DNA of 64,000 nt from Stictocephala bisonia (taxonomy: Eukaryota > Arthropoda > Insecta > Hemiptera > Membracidae), in contig JAQJVL010000565.1 in the NCBI GenBank assembly GCA_035578905.1, forward strand, positions 287,001-351,000, in the 5' to 3' direction. Shown here in pieces: positions 12,430 to 25,812 of the stretch; position 1 is the stretch's first letter; each line of letters opens with the position of its first letter. A program made the position numbers and the translations under genes. The notes beneath the pieces were generated by a model. The model was not told where the DNA came from. It ran no database searches and worked only from the letters and a program-made list of their open reading frames with translations.

Positions 12430-13440
12430 GAATATGGCTTCCTAGTGAGTTACAATGCAACCTTCCCCCGAGGCATTTGTACGGTTTGGAAATAACGTGA
12501 ATACATAGGAACAAGGAAGAATATGCCTTAGCTCCTAGTGAGTTACAATGCAACCTTCCCCCGAGGCATTTGTACGGTTTGGAAATAACGTGAATACATA
12601 AGAACAAGGAAGAATATGGCTTCCTAGTGAGTTACAATGCAACCTTTCCCCGAGGCATTTGTACGGTTTGGAAATAACGTGAATACATAGGAACAAGGAA
12701 GAATATGCCTTAGCTCCTAGTGAGTTACAATGCAACCTTCCCCCGAGGCATTTGTACGGTTTGGAAATAACGTGAATACATAGGAACAAGGAAGAATATG
12801 GCTTCCTAGTGAGTTACAATGCAACCTTCCCCCGAGGCATTTGTACGGTTTGGAAATAACGTGAATACATAGGAACAAGGAAGAATATGGCTTCCTAGTG
12901 AGTTACAATGCAACCTTCCCCCGAGGCATATGTACGGTTTGAAAATAACGTGAATACATAGGAACAAGGAAGAATATGCCTTAGCTCCTAGTGAGATACA
13001 ATGCAACCTTCCCCCGAGGCATTTGTACGGTTTGGAAATAACGTGAATACATAGGAACAAGGAAGAATATGGCTTCCTAGTGAGTTACAATGCAACCTTC
13101 CCCCGAGGCATTTGTACGGTTTGGAAATAACGTGAATACATAGGAACAAGGAAGAATATGCCATAGCTCCTAGTGAGTTACAATGCAACCTTCCCCCGAG
13201 GCATTTGTACGGTTTGGAAATAACGTGAATACATAGGAACAAGGAAGAATATGGCTTCCTAGTGAGTTACAATGCAACCTTCCCCCGAGGCATTTGTAGG
13301 GTTTGGAAATAACGTGAACACATAGGAACAAGGAAGAATATGGCTTCCTAGTGAGTTACAATGCAACCTTCCCCCGAGGCATTTGTACGGTTTGGAAATA
13401 ACGTGAATACATAGGAACAAGGAAGAATATGGCTTCCTAG
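12430..13440 (+). repeat. 89/93-bp dimer block inside the satellite
   Basis: Units lacking the 4-bp AGCT (ATGGCTTCCTAG in place of ATGGCTTAGCTCCTAG) occur near 12436, 12618, 12800, 12889, 13070, 13252, 13341 and 13430. Most intervals are about 182 bp, one 89-bp plus one 93-bp unit; three are 89 bp. This is a dimeric higher-order repeat founded by one deletion. The same dimer reappears at about 14.8-15.27 kb and 20.1-20.57 kb. Confidence 0.9.
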
Positions 13441-14519
13441 TGAGTTACAATGCAACCTTCCCCCAAGGCAATTGCACGGTTTGGAGGTAACGTGAATACA
13501 TAGGAACAAGTAAAAATATGGCTTAGCTCCTAGTGAGTTACAATGCAACCTTCCCCCAAGGCAATTGTACGGTTTGGAGGTAACGTGAATACATAGGAAC
13601 AAGTAAGAATATGGCTTAGCTCCTAGTGAGTTAAAATGCAACCTTCCCCCAAGGCAATTGTACGGTTTGGAAGTAACGAGAATATATAGGAACAAGGAAG
13701 AATATGGCTTAGCTCCTAGTGAGTTACAATGCAACCTTCCCCCAAGGCAATTGTACGGTTTGGAAGTAACGAGAATACATAGGAACAAGGAAGAATATGG
13801 CTTAGCTCCTAGTGAGTTACAATGCAACCTTCCCCCAAGGCAATTGGACGGTTTGGAAGTAACGTGAATACATAGGAACAAGGAAGAATATGACATAGCT
13901 CCTAGTGAGTTACAATGCAACCTTCCCCCAAGGCAATTGTACGGTTTGGAAGTAACGAGAATATATAGGAACAAGGAAGAATATGGCTTAGCTCCTAGTG
14001 AGTTAAAATGCAACCTTCCCCCAAGGCAATTGTACGATTTGGAAGTATCGTGAATACATAGGAACAAAGAAGAATATGGCTTAGCTCCTAGTGAGTTACA
14101 ATGCAACCTTCCCCCAAGGCAATTGTACGGTTTGAAAGTAACGAGAATACATAGGAACAAGGAAGAATATGGCTTAGCTCCTAGTAAGTTACAATGCAAC
14201 CTTCCCGCAAGGCAATTGTACGATTTGGAAGTAACGTGAATACATAGGAACAAGGAAGATAATGGCTTAGCTGCTATTGAGTTACAATGCAACCTTCCCC
14301 CAAGGCAATTGTACGGTTTGGAAGTAACGAGAATACATAGGAACAAGGAAAAATATGGCTTAGCTCCTAGTGAGTTACCATATAACCTTCCCCCAAGACA
14401 ATTGTATGGTTTGGAAGTAACGTGAATACATAGGAACAAGGAAGAATATGGCTTAGCTCCTAGTGAGTTAGAATGCAACCTTTCCCCAAGGCAATTGTAC
14501 GATTTGGAAGTAACGTGAA

Positions 14520-17500
14520 TACATAGGAACAAGGAAGAATATGGCTTAGCCGCTAGTGAGTTACAATGCAACCTTCCTCCAAGGCATTTGTACGGTTTGG
14601 AAGTAACGTGAATACATAGGAACAAGGAAGAATATGCCTTAGCTCCTAGTGAGTTACAATGCAACCTTCCCCCAAGGCATTTGTACGGTTTGGAAATAAC
14701 GTGAATACATAGGAACAAGGAAGAATATGGCTTAGCTCCTAGTGAGTTACAATGCAACCTTCCCCTGAGGCATTTGTACGGTTTGGAAATAACGTGAATA
14801 CATAGGAACAAGGAAGAATATGCCTTAGCTCCTAGTGAGTTACAATGCAACCTTCCCCCGAGGCATTTGTACGGTTTGGAAATAACGTGAATACATAGGA
14901 ACAAGGAAGAATATGGCTTCCTAGTGAGTTACAATGCAACCTTCCCCCGTGGCATTTGTACGGTTTGGAAATAACGTGAATACATAGGAACAAGGAAGAA
15001 TATGCCTTAGCTCCTAGTGAGTTACAATGCAACCTTCCCCCGAGACATTTGTACGGTTTGGAAATAACGTGAATACATAGGAACAAGGAAGAATATCGCT
15101 TCCTAGTGAGTTACAATGCAACCTTCCCCCGAGGTATTTGTACGGTTTGGAAATAACGTGAATACATAGGAACAAGGAAGAATATGCCTTAGCTCCTAGT
15201 GAGTTACAATGCAACCTTCCCCCGAGGCATTTGTACGGTTTGAAAATAACGTGAATACATAGGAACAAGGAAGAATATGCCTGAACAAGGAAGAATATAG
15301 CTTAGCTCCTAGTGAGTTACCATGAAACCTTCCCCCAAGACAATCGTATGGTTTGGAGGTAACGCCAATACATAGGAACAAGGAAGAATATGGCTTAGCT
15401 CCTAGTGAGTTACAATGCAACCTTCCCCCAAGGCAATTGTGCGATTTGGAAGTAACGAGAATACATAGGAACAAGGAAGATAATGGCTTAGCTCCTAGTG
15501 AGTTACCATAAAACCTTCTCCCAAGACAATTGTACGGTTTGGAAGTAACGTGAATACATTGAAACAAGGAAGAATATAGCTTAGCTCCTAGTGAGTTACA
15601 ATGCAACCTTCCCCCAAGGCAATTGTACGATTTGGAAGTAAAGTGAATACATAGGAACAAGGAAGTATATGACTTAGCTCCTAGTGAGTTACAATGCAAC
15701 CTTCCCCCAAGGCAATTGTACGGTTTGGAAGTAACGAGAATATATAGGAACAAGGAAGAATATGGCTTAGCTCCTAGTAAGTTACCATCAAACCTTCCCC
15801 CAAGGCAATTGTACGGTTTGGAAGTAACGATAATATATAGGAACAAGGAAGAATATGGCTTAGCTTCTAGTGAGTTAAAATGCAACCTTCCCCCAAGGGA
15901 CGGTTTGGAAGTTACGAGAATATATAGGAACAAGGAAGAATATGGCTTAGCTCCTAGTGAGTTAAAATGCAACCTTCCCCCAAGGCAATTGTACGGTTTG
16001 GAAGTAACGAGAATATATAGGAACAAGGAAGAATATGGCTTAGCTCCTAGTGAGTTACAATGCAACCTTCCCCCAAGGCAATTGTACGGTTTGGAAGTAA
16101 CGAGAATACATAAGAACAAGGAAGAATATGGCTTAGCTCCTAGTGAGTTACAATGCAACCTTCCCCCAAGGCAATTGTACGGTTTGGAAGTAACGTGAAT
16201 ACATAGGAACAAGGAAGAATATGACTTAGCTCCTAGTGAGTTACAATGCAACCTTCCCCCAAGGCAATTGTACGGTTTGGAAGTAACGAGAATATATAGG
16301 AACAAGGAAGAATATGAATTAGCTCCTAGTGAGTTAAAATGCAACCTTCCCCCAAGGCAATTGTACGATTTGGAAGTATCGTGAATACATAGGAACAAAG
16401 AAGAATATGGCTTAGCTCCTAGTGAGTTACAATGCAACCTTCCCCCAAGGCAATTGTACGGTTTGAAAGTAACGAGAATACATAGGAACAAGGAAGAATA
16501 TGGCTTAGCTCCTAGTAAGTTACAATGCAACCTTCCCGCAAGGCAATTGTACGATTTGGAAGTAACGTGAATACATAGGAACAAGGAAGATAATGGCTTA
16601 GCTGCTATTGAGTTACAATGCAACCTTCCCCCAAGGCAATTGTACGGTTTGGAAGTAACGAGAATACATAGGAACAAGGAAGAATATGGCTTAGCTCCTA
16701 GTGAGTTACAATGCAAGCTTCCCCCAAGGCGATTGTACGGTTTGGAAGTAACGAGAATACATAGGAACAAGGAAGAATATGGCTTAGCTCCTAGTGAGTT
16801 ACCATGCAACCTTCCCCCGAGACAATTGTACGGTTTGGAGGTAACGTGAATACATAGGAACAAGGAAGAATATGGCTTAGCTCCTAGTGAGTTACAATGC
16901 AACCTTCCTCCAAGGCATTTGTACGGTTTGGAAATAACGTGAATACATAGGAACAAGGAAGAATATGGCTTCCTAGTGAGTTACAATGCAACCTTCCCCC
17001 AAGGCAATTGTACGGTTTGGAGGTAACGTGAATACATAGGAACAAGTAAGAATATGGCTTAGCTCCTAGTGAGTTACTATGCAACCTTCCCCCGAGGCAA
17101 TTGTATGCTTTAGAGGTAACGTGAATAAATAGGCACGATGAAGAATATGGCTTAGCTCCTAGTGAGTTACCATGCAACCTTCCCCCAATGCAATTTTACG
17201 GTTTGGAAGGTACGTGAATAAATAGGCACGATGAAGTATATGGCTTAGCTCCTAATTCGTTAACATGCAATTTTCCCCCAAGGCAATTGTACGGTTTGGA
17301 GGTAACGTGAATACATAGGCACCATGAAGAATATGGCTTAGCTCCTAGTGAGTTACCATGCTATCTTCCCCCAAAGCAATTTTATGGTTTGGAGGTAACA
17401 TGAATACATAGGAACAAGGAAGAATATTGCTTAGCTCCTAGTGAGTTACAATGCAACCTTTCTCCAAGGCAAACGTACGGTTTGGAAGTAACGTGAATAA

Positions 17501-19821
17501 ATAGGCACGATGAAGAATATGGCTTAGCTCCTAGTGAGTTACAATGCAACCTTCCCCCAAGGCAAATGTACGGTTTGGAAGTAACGTGAATACATAGGAA
17601 CACGGAAGAATATGGCTTAGCTCCTAGTGAGTTACAATGCAACCTTCCCCCGAGACAATTGTACGGTTTGCAAGTAACGTGAATACATAGGAACAAGGAA
17701 GAATATGGCTTAGCTCCTAGTGAGTTACAATGCAACCTTCCCCCGAGACAATTGTACGGTTTGGAATTAACGTGAATACATAGGAACAAGGAAGAATATG
17801 GCTTAGCTCCTAGTGAGTTACAATGCAACCTTCCCCCAAGGCAATTGTACGGTTTGGAAGTAACGAGAATACATAGGAACAAGGAAGAATATGGCTTAGC
17901 TCCTAGTGAGTTACTATGCAACCTTCCCCGGAGGCAATTGTACGGTTTGGAAGTAACGAGAATACATAGGAACAAGGAAGAATATGGCTTAGCTCCTAGT
18001 GAGTTACTATGCAACCTTCCCCGGAGGCAATTGTATGGTTTGGAAGTAACGAGAATACATAGGAACAAGGAAGAATATGGCTTAGCTCCTAGTGAGTTAC
18101 TATGCAACCTTCCCCCGAGACAATTGTACGGTTTGGAGGTAACGTGAATACATAGGAACAAGGATGAATATGGCTTAGCTCCTAGTGAGTTACTATGCAA
18201 CCTTCCCCGGAGGCAATTGTACGGTTTGGAAGTAACAAGAATACATAGGAACAAGGAAGAATATGGCTTAGCTCCTAGTGAGTTACAATGCAACCTTCCC
18301 CCGAGGCAATTGTACGGTTTGGAGGTAACGTAAATACATAGGAACAAGGAAGAATATGGCTTAGCTCCTAGTGAGTTACAATGCAACCTTCCCCCGAGAC
18401 AATTGTACGGTTTGTAATTAACGTGAATACATAGGAACAAGGAAGAATATGGCTTATCTCCTAGTGAGTTACAATGCAACCTTCCCCCGAGGCAGTTGTA
18501 CGGTTTGGAGGGAACGTAAATACATAGGAACAAGGAAGAATATGGCTTAGCTCCTAGTGAGTTACAATGCAACCTTCCCCCGAGGCAGTTGTACGGTTTG
18601 GAGGGAACGTAAATACATAGGAACAAGGAAGAATATGGCTTAGCTCCTAGTGAGTTACAATGCAACCTTCCCCCGAGACAATTGTACGGTTTGTAATTAA
18701 CGTGAATACATAGGAACAAGGAAGAATATGGCTTATCTCCTAGTGAGTTACAATGCAACCTTCCCCCGAGGCAGTTGTACGGTTTGGAGGGAACGTAAAT
18801 ACATAGGAACAAGGAAGAATATGGCTTAGCTCCTAGTGAGTTACAATGCAACCTTCCCCCGAGACAATTGTACGGTTTGTAATTAACGTGAATACATAGG
18901 AACAAGGAAGAATATGGCTTAGCTCCTAGTGAGTTAGAATGCAACCTTCCCCCGAGACAATTGTACGGTTTGGAAGTAACGTGAATACATAGGAACAAGG
19001 AAGAATATGGCTTAGCTCCTAGTGAGTTATAATGCAACCTTCTCCCAAGACAATTGTACGGTTCGGAATTAACGTGAATACATAGGAACAAGGAAGAATA
19101 TGGCTTAGATCCTGGTGAGTTACCATTAAACATTCCCCCGAGGCAATTGTACGGTTTGGAAGTAACGTGAATATATAGGAACAAGGAAGAATATGGCTTA
19201 GCTCTAGTGAGTTACCATGAAACCTTCCTCCAAGGCAATTGTACGGTTTGGAGGTAACGTGAATATATAGGAACAAGGAAGAATATGGCTTAGCTCCTAG
19301 TGAGTTACAATGCAACCTTCCCCCAAGGCAATTGTATGGTTTGGAAGTAACGTGAATACATAGGAACAAGGAAGAATATGGCTTAGCTCCTAGTGAGTTA
19401 GAATTCAACCTTCCCCCAAGACAATTGTACGGTTTGGAAGTAACGTGAATACATAGGAACAAGGAAGAATATGGCTTAGCTCCTAGTGAGTTACAATGCA
19501 ACCTTCCCCCAAGGCAATTGTATGGTTTGGAAGTAACGTGAATACATAGGAACAAGGAAGAATATGGCTTAGCTCCTAGTGAGTTAGAATTCAACCTTCC
19601 CCCAAGACAATTGTACGGTTTGGAAGTAACGTGAATACATAGGAACAAGGAAGAATATGGCTTAGCTCCTAGTGAGTTAGAATGCAACCTTCCCCCAAGA
19701 CAATTGTACGGTTCGGAATTAACGTGAATACATAGGAACAAGGAAGAATATGGCTTAGATCCTGGTGAGTTACCATTAAACATTCCCCCGAGGCAATTGT
19801 ACGGTTTGGAAGTAACGTGAA
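14520..19821 (+). repeat. 5302-bp higher-order block, copy 1
   Basis: This block matches 19822-24840 at a constant offset of 5302 through its first half. Diagnostic shared marks are the GCCGCTAGTGAG unit (14548 and 19850), the abnormal junction GCCTGAACAAGGAAG (15279 and 20581), the 6-bp-deleted unit CCAAGGGACGG (about 15894 and 21196) and TGGAAGTATC (16371 and 21673). The left boundary lies near 14520, where similarity to the second copy stops. Confidence 0.9.
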
Positions 19822-22800
19822 TACATAGGAACAAGGAAGAATATGGCTTAGCCGCTAGTGAGTTACAATGCAACCTTCCTCCAAGGCATTTGTACGGTTT
19901 GGAAGTAACGTGAATACATAGGAACAAGGAAGAATATGCCTTAGCTCCTAGTGAGTTACAATGCATCCTTCCCCCAAGGCATTTGTACGGTTTGGAAATA
20001 ACGTGAATACATAGGAACAAGGAAGAATATGGCTTAGCTCCTAGTGAGTTACAATGCAACCTTCCCCTGAGGCATTTGTACGGTTTGGAAATAACGTGAA
20101 TACATAGGAACAAGGAAGAATATGCCTTAGCTCCTAGTTAGTTACAATGAAACCTTCCCCCGAGGCATTTGTACGGTTTGGAAATAACGTGAATACATAG
20201 GAACAAGGAAGAATATGGCTTCCTAGTGAGTTACAATGCAACCTTCCCCCGTGGCATTTGTACGGTTTGGAAATAACGTGAATACATAGGAACAAGGAAG
20301 AATATGCCTTAGCTCCTAGTGAGTTACAATGCAACCTTCCCCCGAGACATTTGTACGGTTTGGAAATAACGTGAATACATAGGAACAAGGAAGAATATCG
20401 CTTCCTAGTGAGTTACAATGCAACCTTCCCCCGAGGCATTTGTACGGTTTGGAAATAACGTGAATACATAGGAACAAGGAAGAATATGCCTTAGCTCCTA
20501 GTGAGTTACAATGCAACCTTCCCCCGAGGCATTTGTACGGTTTGAAAATAACGTGAATACATAGGAACAAGGAAGAATATGCCTGAACAAGGAAGAATAT
20601 AGCTTAGCTCCTAGTGAGTTACCATGAAACCTTCCCCCAAGACAATCGTATGGTTTGGAGGTAACGCCAATACATAGGAACAAGGAAGAATATGGCTTAG
20701 CTCCTAGTGAGTTACAATGCAACCTTCCCCCAAGGCAATTGTGCGATTTGGAAGTAACGAGAATACATAGGAACAAGGAAGATAATGGCTTAGCTCCTAG
20801 TGAGTTACCATAAAACCTTCTCCCAAGACAATTGTACGGTTTGGAAGTAACGTGAATACATTGAAACAAGGAAGAATATAGCTTAGCTCCTAGTGAGTTA
20901 CAATGCAACCTTCCCCCAAGGCAATTGTACGATTTGGAAGTAAAGTGAATACATAGGAACAAGGAAGTATATGACTTAGCTCCTAGTGAGTTACAATGCA
21001 ACCTTCCCCCAAGGCAATTGTACGGTTTGGAAGTAACGAGAATATATAGGAACAAGGAAGAATATGGCTTAGCTCCTAGTAAGTTACCATTAAACCTTCC
21101 CCCAAGGCAATTGTACGGTTTGGAAGTAACGATAATATATAGGAACAAGGAAGAATATGGCTTAGCTTCTAGTGAGTTAAAATGCAACCTTCCCCCAAGG
21201 GACGGTTTGGAAGTTACGAGAATATATAGGAACAAGGAAGAATATGGCTTAGCTCCTAGTGAGTTAAAATGCAACCTTCCCCCAAGGCAATTGTACGGTT
21301 TGGAAGTAACGAGAATATATAGGAACAAGGAAGAATATGGCTTAGCTCCTAGTGAGTTACAATGCAACCTTCCCCCAAGGCAATTGTACGGTTTGGAAGT
21401 AACGAGAATACATAGGAACAAGGAAGAATATGGCTTAGCTCCTAGTGAGTTACAATGCAACCTTCCCCCAAGGCAATTGTACGGTTTGGAAGTAACGTGA
21501 ATACATAGGAACAAGGAAGAATATGACTTAGCTCCTAGTGAGTTACAATGCAACCTTCCCCCAAGGCAATTGTACGGTTTGGAAGTAACGTGAATATATA
21601 GGAACAAGGAAGAATATGAATTAGCTCCTAGTGAGTTAAAATGCAACCTTCCCCCAAGGCAATTGTACGATTTGGAAGTATCGTGAATACATAGGAACAA
21701 AGAAGAATATGGCTTAGCTCCTAGTGAGTTACAATGCAACCTTCCCCCAAGGCAATTGTACGGTTTGAAAGTAACGAGAATACATAGGAACAAGGAAGAA
21801 TATGGCTTAGCTCCTAGTAAGTTACAATGCAACCTTCCCGCAAGGCAATTGTACGATTTGGAAGTAACGTGAATACATAGGAACAAGGAAGATAATGGCT
21901 TAGCTGCTATTGAGTTACAATGCAACCTTCCCCCAAGGCAATTGTACGGTTTGGAAGTAACGAGAATACATAGGAACAAGGAAGAATATGGCTTAGCTCC
22001 TAGTGAGTTACAATGCAACCTTCCCCCAAGGCAATTGTACGATTTGGAAGTAACGAGAATACATAGGAACAAGGAAGAATATGGCTTAGCTCCTAGTGAG
22101 TTACCATGCAACCTTCCCCCGAGACAATTGTACGGTTTGGAGGTAACGTGAATACATAGGAACAAGGAAGAATATGGCTTAGCTCCTAGTGAGTTACAAT
22201 GCAACCTTCCTCCAAGGCATTTGTACGGTTTGGAAATAACGTGAATACATAGGAACAAGGAAGAATATGGCTTCCTAGTGAGTTACAATGCAACCTTCCC
22301 CCAAGGCAATTGTACGGTTTGGAGGTAACGTGAATACATAGGAACAAGTAAGAATATGGCTTAGCTCCTAGTGAGTTACTATGCAACCTTCCCCCGAGGC
22401 AATTGTATGCTTTAGAGGTAACGTGAATAAATAGGCACGATGAAGAATATGGCTTAGCTCCTAGTGAGTTACCATGCAACCTTCCCCCAAGGCAATTGTA
22501 CGATTTGGAAGGTACGTGAATAAATAGGCACGATGAAGTATATGGCTTAGCTCCTAATTCGTTAACATGCAATTTTCCCCCAAGGCAATTGTACGGTTTG
22601 GAGGTAACGTGAATACATAGGCACGATGAAGAATATGGCTTAGCTCCTAGTGAGTTACCATGCTATCTTCCCCCAAAGCAATTTTATGGTTTGGAGGTAA
22701 CATGAATACATAGGAACAAGGAAGAATATTGCTTAGCTCCTAGTGAGTTACAATGCAACCTTTCTCCAAGGCAAACGTACGGTTTGGAAGTAACGTGAAT

Positions 22801-24843
22801 AAATAGGCACGATGAAGAATATGGCTTAGCTCCTAGTGAGTTACAATGCAACCTTCCCCCAAGGCAAATGTACGGTTTGGAAGTAACGTGAATACATAGG
22901 AACACGGAAGAATATGGCTTAGCTCCTAGTGAGTTACAATGCAACCTTCCCCCGAGACAATTGTACGGTTTGCAAGTAACGTGAATACATAGGAACAAGG
23001 AAGAATATGGCTTAGCTCCTAGTGAGTTACAATGCAACCTTCCCCCAAGGCAATTGTACGGTTTGGAAGTAACGAGAATACATAGGAACAAGGAAGAATA
23101 TGGCTTAGCTCCTAGTGAGTTACTATGCAACCTTCCCCGGAGGCAATTGTACGGTTTGGAAGTAACGAGAATACATAGGAACAAGGAAGAATATGGCTTA
23201 GCTCCTAGTGAGTTACTATGCAACCTTCCCCGGAGGCAATTGTATGGTTTGGAAGTAACGAGAATACATAGGAACAAGGAAGAATATGGCTTAGCTCCTA
23301 GTGAGTTACTATGCAACCTTCCCCCGAGACAATTGTACGGTTTGGAGGTAACGTGAATACATAGGAACAAGGATGAATATGGCTTAGCTCCTAGTGAGTT
23401 ACTATGCAACCTTCCCCGGAGGCAATTGTACGGTTTGGAAGTAACGAGAATACATAGGAACAAGGAAGAATATGGCTTAGCTCCTAGTGAGTTACAATGC
23501 AACCTTCCCCCGAGGCAATTGTACGGTTTGGAGGGAACGTAAATACATAGGAACAAGGAAGAATATGGCTTAGCTCCTAGTGAGTTACAATGCAACCTTC
23601 CCCCGAGACAATTGTACGGTTTGTAATTAACGTGAATACATAGGAACAAGGAAGAATATGGCTTATCTCCTAGTGAGTTACAATGCAACCTTCCCCCGAG
23701 GCAGTTGTACGGTTTGGAGGGAACGTAAATACATAGGAACAAGGAAGAATATGGCTTAGCTCCTAGTGAGTTACAATGCAACCTTCCCCCGAGGCAGTTG
23801 TACGGTTTGGAGGGAACGTAAATACATAGGAACAAGGAAGAATATGGCTTAGCTCCTAGTGAGTTACAATGCAACCTTCCCCCGAGACAATTGTACGGTT
23901 TGTAATTAACGTGAATACATAGGAACAAGGAAGAATATGGCTTATCTCCTAGTGAGTTACAATGCAACCTTCCCCTGAGGCAGTTGTACGGTTTGGAGGG
24001 AACGTAAATACATAGGAACAAGGAAGAATATGGCTTAGCTCCTAGTGAGTTACAATGCAACCTTCCCCCGAGACAATTGTACGGTTCGGAATTAACGTGA
24101 ATACATAGGAACAAGGAAGAATATGGCTTAGATCCTGGTGAGTTACCATTAAACATTCCCCCGAGGCAATTGTACGGTTTGGAAGTAACGTGAATATATA
24201 GGAACAAGGAAGAATATGGCTTAGCTCTAGTGAGTTACCATGAAACCTTCCTCCAAGGCAATTGTACGGTTTGGAGGTAACGTGAATATATAGGAACAAG
24301 GAAGAATATGGCTTAGCTCCTAGTGAGTTACAATGCAACCTTCCCCCAAGGCAATTGTATGGTTTGGAAGTAACGTGAATACATAGGAACAAGGAAGAAT
24401 ATGGCTTAGCTCCTAGTGAGTTAGAATTCAACCTTCCCCCAAGACAATTGTACGGTTTGGAAGTAACGTGAATACATAGGAACAAGGAAGAATATGGCTT
24501 AGCTCCTAGTGAGTTACAATGCAACCTTCCCCCAAGGCAATTGTATGGTTTGGAAGTAACGTGAATACATAGGAACAAGGAAGAATATGGCTTAGCTCCT
24601 AGTGAGTTAGAATTCAACCTTCCCCCAAGACAATTGTACGGTTTGGAAGTAACGTGAATACATAGGAACAAGGAAGAATATGGCTTAGCTCCTAGTGAGT
24701 TAGAATGCAACCTTCCCCCAAGACAATTGTACGGTTCGGAATTAACGTGAATACATAGGAACAAGGAAGAATATGGCTTAGATCCTGGTGAGTTACCATT
24801 AAACATTCCCCCGAGGCAATTGTACGGTTTGGAAGTAACGTGA
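19822..24843 (+). repeat. 5302-bp higher-order block, copy 2
   Basis: Second copy, directly abutting the first. Beyond about 23 kb the offset drops to 5023, a loss of 279 bp or exactly three units relative to copy 1. The TTAGATCCTGGTGAG unit at about 19759 corresponds to about 24782. Small differences, such as GAGGTATTTG against GAGGCATTTG near 15133 and 20435, show that the copies have begun to diverge. Confidence 0.9.
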
Positions 24844-25620
24844 ATATATAGGAACAAGGAAGAATATGGCGTAGCTCCTAGTGAGTTACAATGCAACCTT
24901 CCCCCAAGGCAATTGTACGGTTTGGAAGTAACGTGAATACATAGGAACAAGGAAGAATATGGCTTAGCTCCTAGTGAGTTACAATGCAACCTTCCCCCAA
25001 GGCAATTGTACGGTTTGGAAGTAACGTGAATACATAGGAACAAGGAAGAATATGGCTTATCTCCTAGTGAGTTACAATGCAACCTTCCCCCAAGACAATT
25101 GTACGGTTCGGAATTAACGTGAATACATAGGAACAAGGAAGAATATGGCTTAGATCCTGGTGAGTTACCATTAAACATTCCCCCGAGGCAATTGTACGGT
25201 TTGGAAGTAACGTGAATATATAGGAACAAGGAAGAATATGGCGTAGCTCCTAGTGAGTTACCATTAAACATTCCCCCAAGGCAATTGTACGGTTTGGAAG
25301 TAACGTGAATACATAGGAACAAGGAAGAATATGGCTTATCTCCTAGTGAGTTACAATGCAACCTTCCCCCAAGACAATTGTACGGTTCGGAATTAACGTG
25401 AATACATAGGAACAAGGAAGACTATGGCTTAGATCCTGGTGAGTTACCATTAATCATTCCCCCGAGGCAATTGTACGGTTTGGAAATAACGTGAATATAT
25501 AGGAACAAGGAAGAATATGGCGTAGCTCCTAGTGAGTTACCATGAAACGTTCCCCCAAGGCAATTGTACGGTTTGGAATTAACGTGAATACATAGGAACA
25601 AGGAAGAATATGGCTTAGCT
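24844..25620 (+). repeat. Distal satellite end with 3- and 4-unit periodicity
   Basis: The variant GGCGTAGCTCC occurs at about 24869, 25241 and 25520, intervals of 372 and 279 bp (four and three units). The array stops within a unit, at GGCTTAGCTG, next to transposon sequence. Confidence 0.85.
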
Positions 25621-25812
25621 GTTCCATAATATAAACATGGGTCTAAGGTGACTAGTTGACTCTCTGTCTGTGTTTTTTACAAATAATTTTAAACTCAAGA
25701 ACTATTTAAGATATAAAATTTGGTATACATGTTTAGCTAAATAGGTAAAACAAGTAAGTAAAATAGCATTAATTTAACTAAATACATTGCAAAATGGCAG
25801 CCTTTAAAATTT
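25621..25812 (+). repeat. Left terminal inverted repeat, outer end missing
   Basis: Pairs with the reverse complement of about 27224-27430. The match starts near the satellite junction and ends near AAATGGCAGCCTTT (partner AAATGGCGGCCTTT). The terminal ACAGGGTGTTCC expected at this end is not present. Confidence 0.85.

Larger units (their letters stand above)
8615..25620 (+). repeat. 93-bp satellite array, about 183 units
   Basis: Each unit carries CAATTGTACGGTTTGG, GAATACATAGGAACAAGG, AATATGGCTTAGCTCC and TAGTGAGTTACAATGC. The unit is 93 bp, exactly 31 codons. A consensus with no stop in a given frame therefore stays open for hundreds of codons. That explains the minus-strand frames of 500-600 codons and the shorter plus-strand ones. 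Variation falls on all codon positions, and many changes alter the amino acid. Units of 89 bp (loss of AGCT) and 87 bp break or shift the pattern. I read this as non-coding satellite DNA. First units (8615-8707) are strongly decayed, as expected at an array edge. G+C is higher than in the flanks. Confidence 0.97.

Noticed and set aside
10900..23356. Plus-strand open frames in the same array as genes
   Set aside because: Same cause; they end wherever a unit has ACGTGA in place of ACGAGA, so their ends follow single-base variants.
10200..24207. Minus-strand open frames of 500-600 codons as large repetitive proteins
   Set aside because: They are a consequence of a 93-bp unit with no stop in that frame. 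Changes affect all codon positions, frameshifting 89-bp units are common, and no signal peptide or domain is visible.
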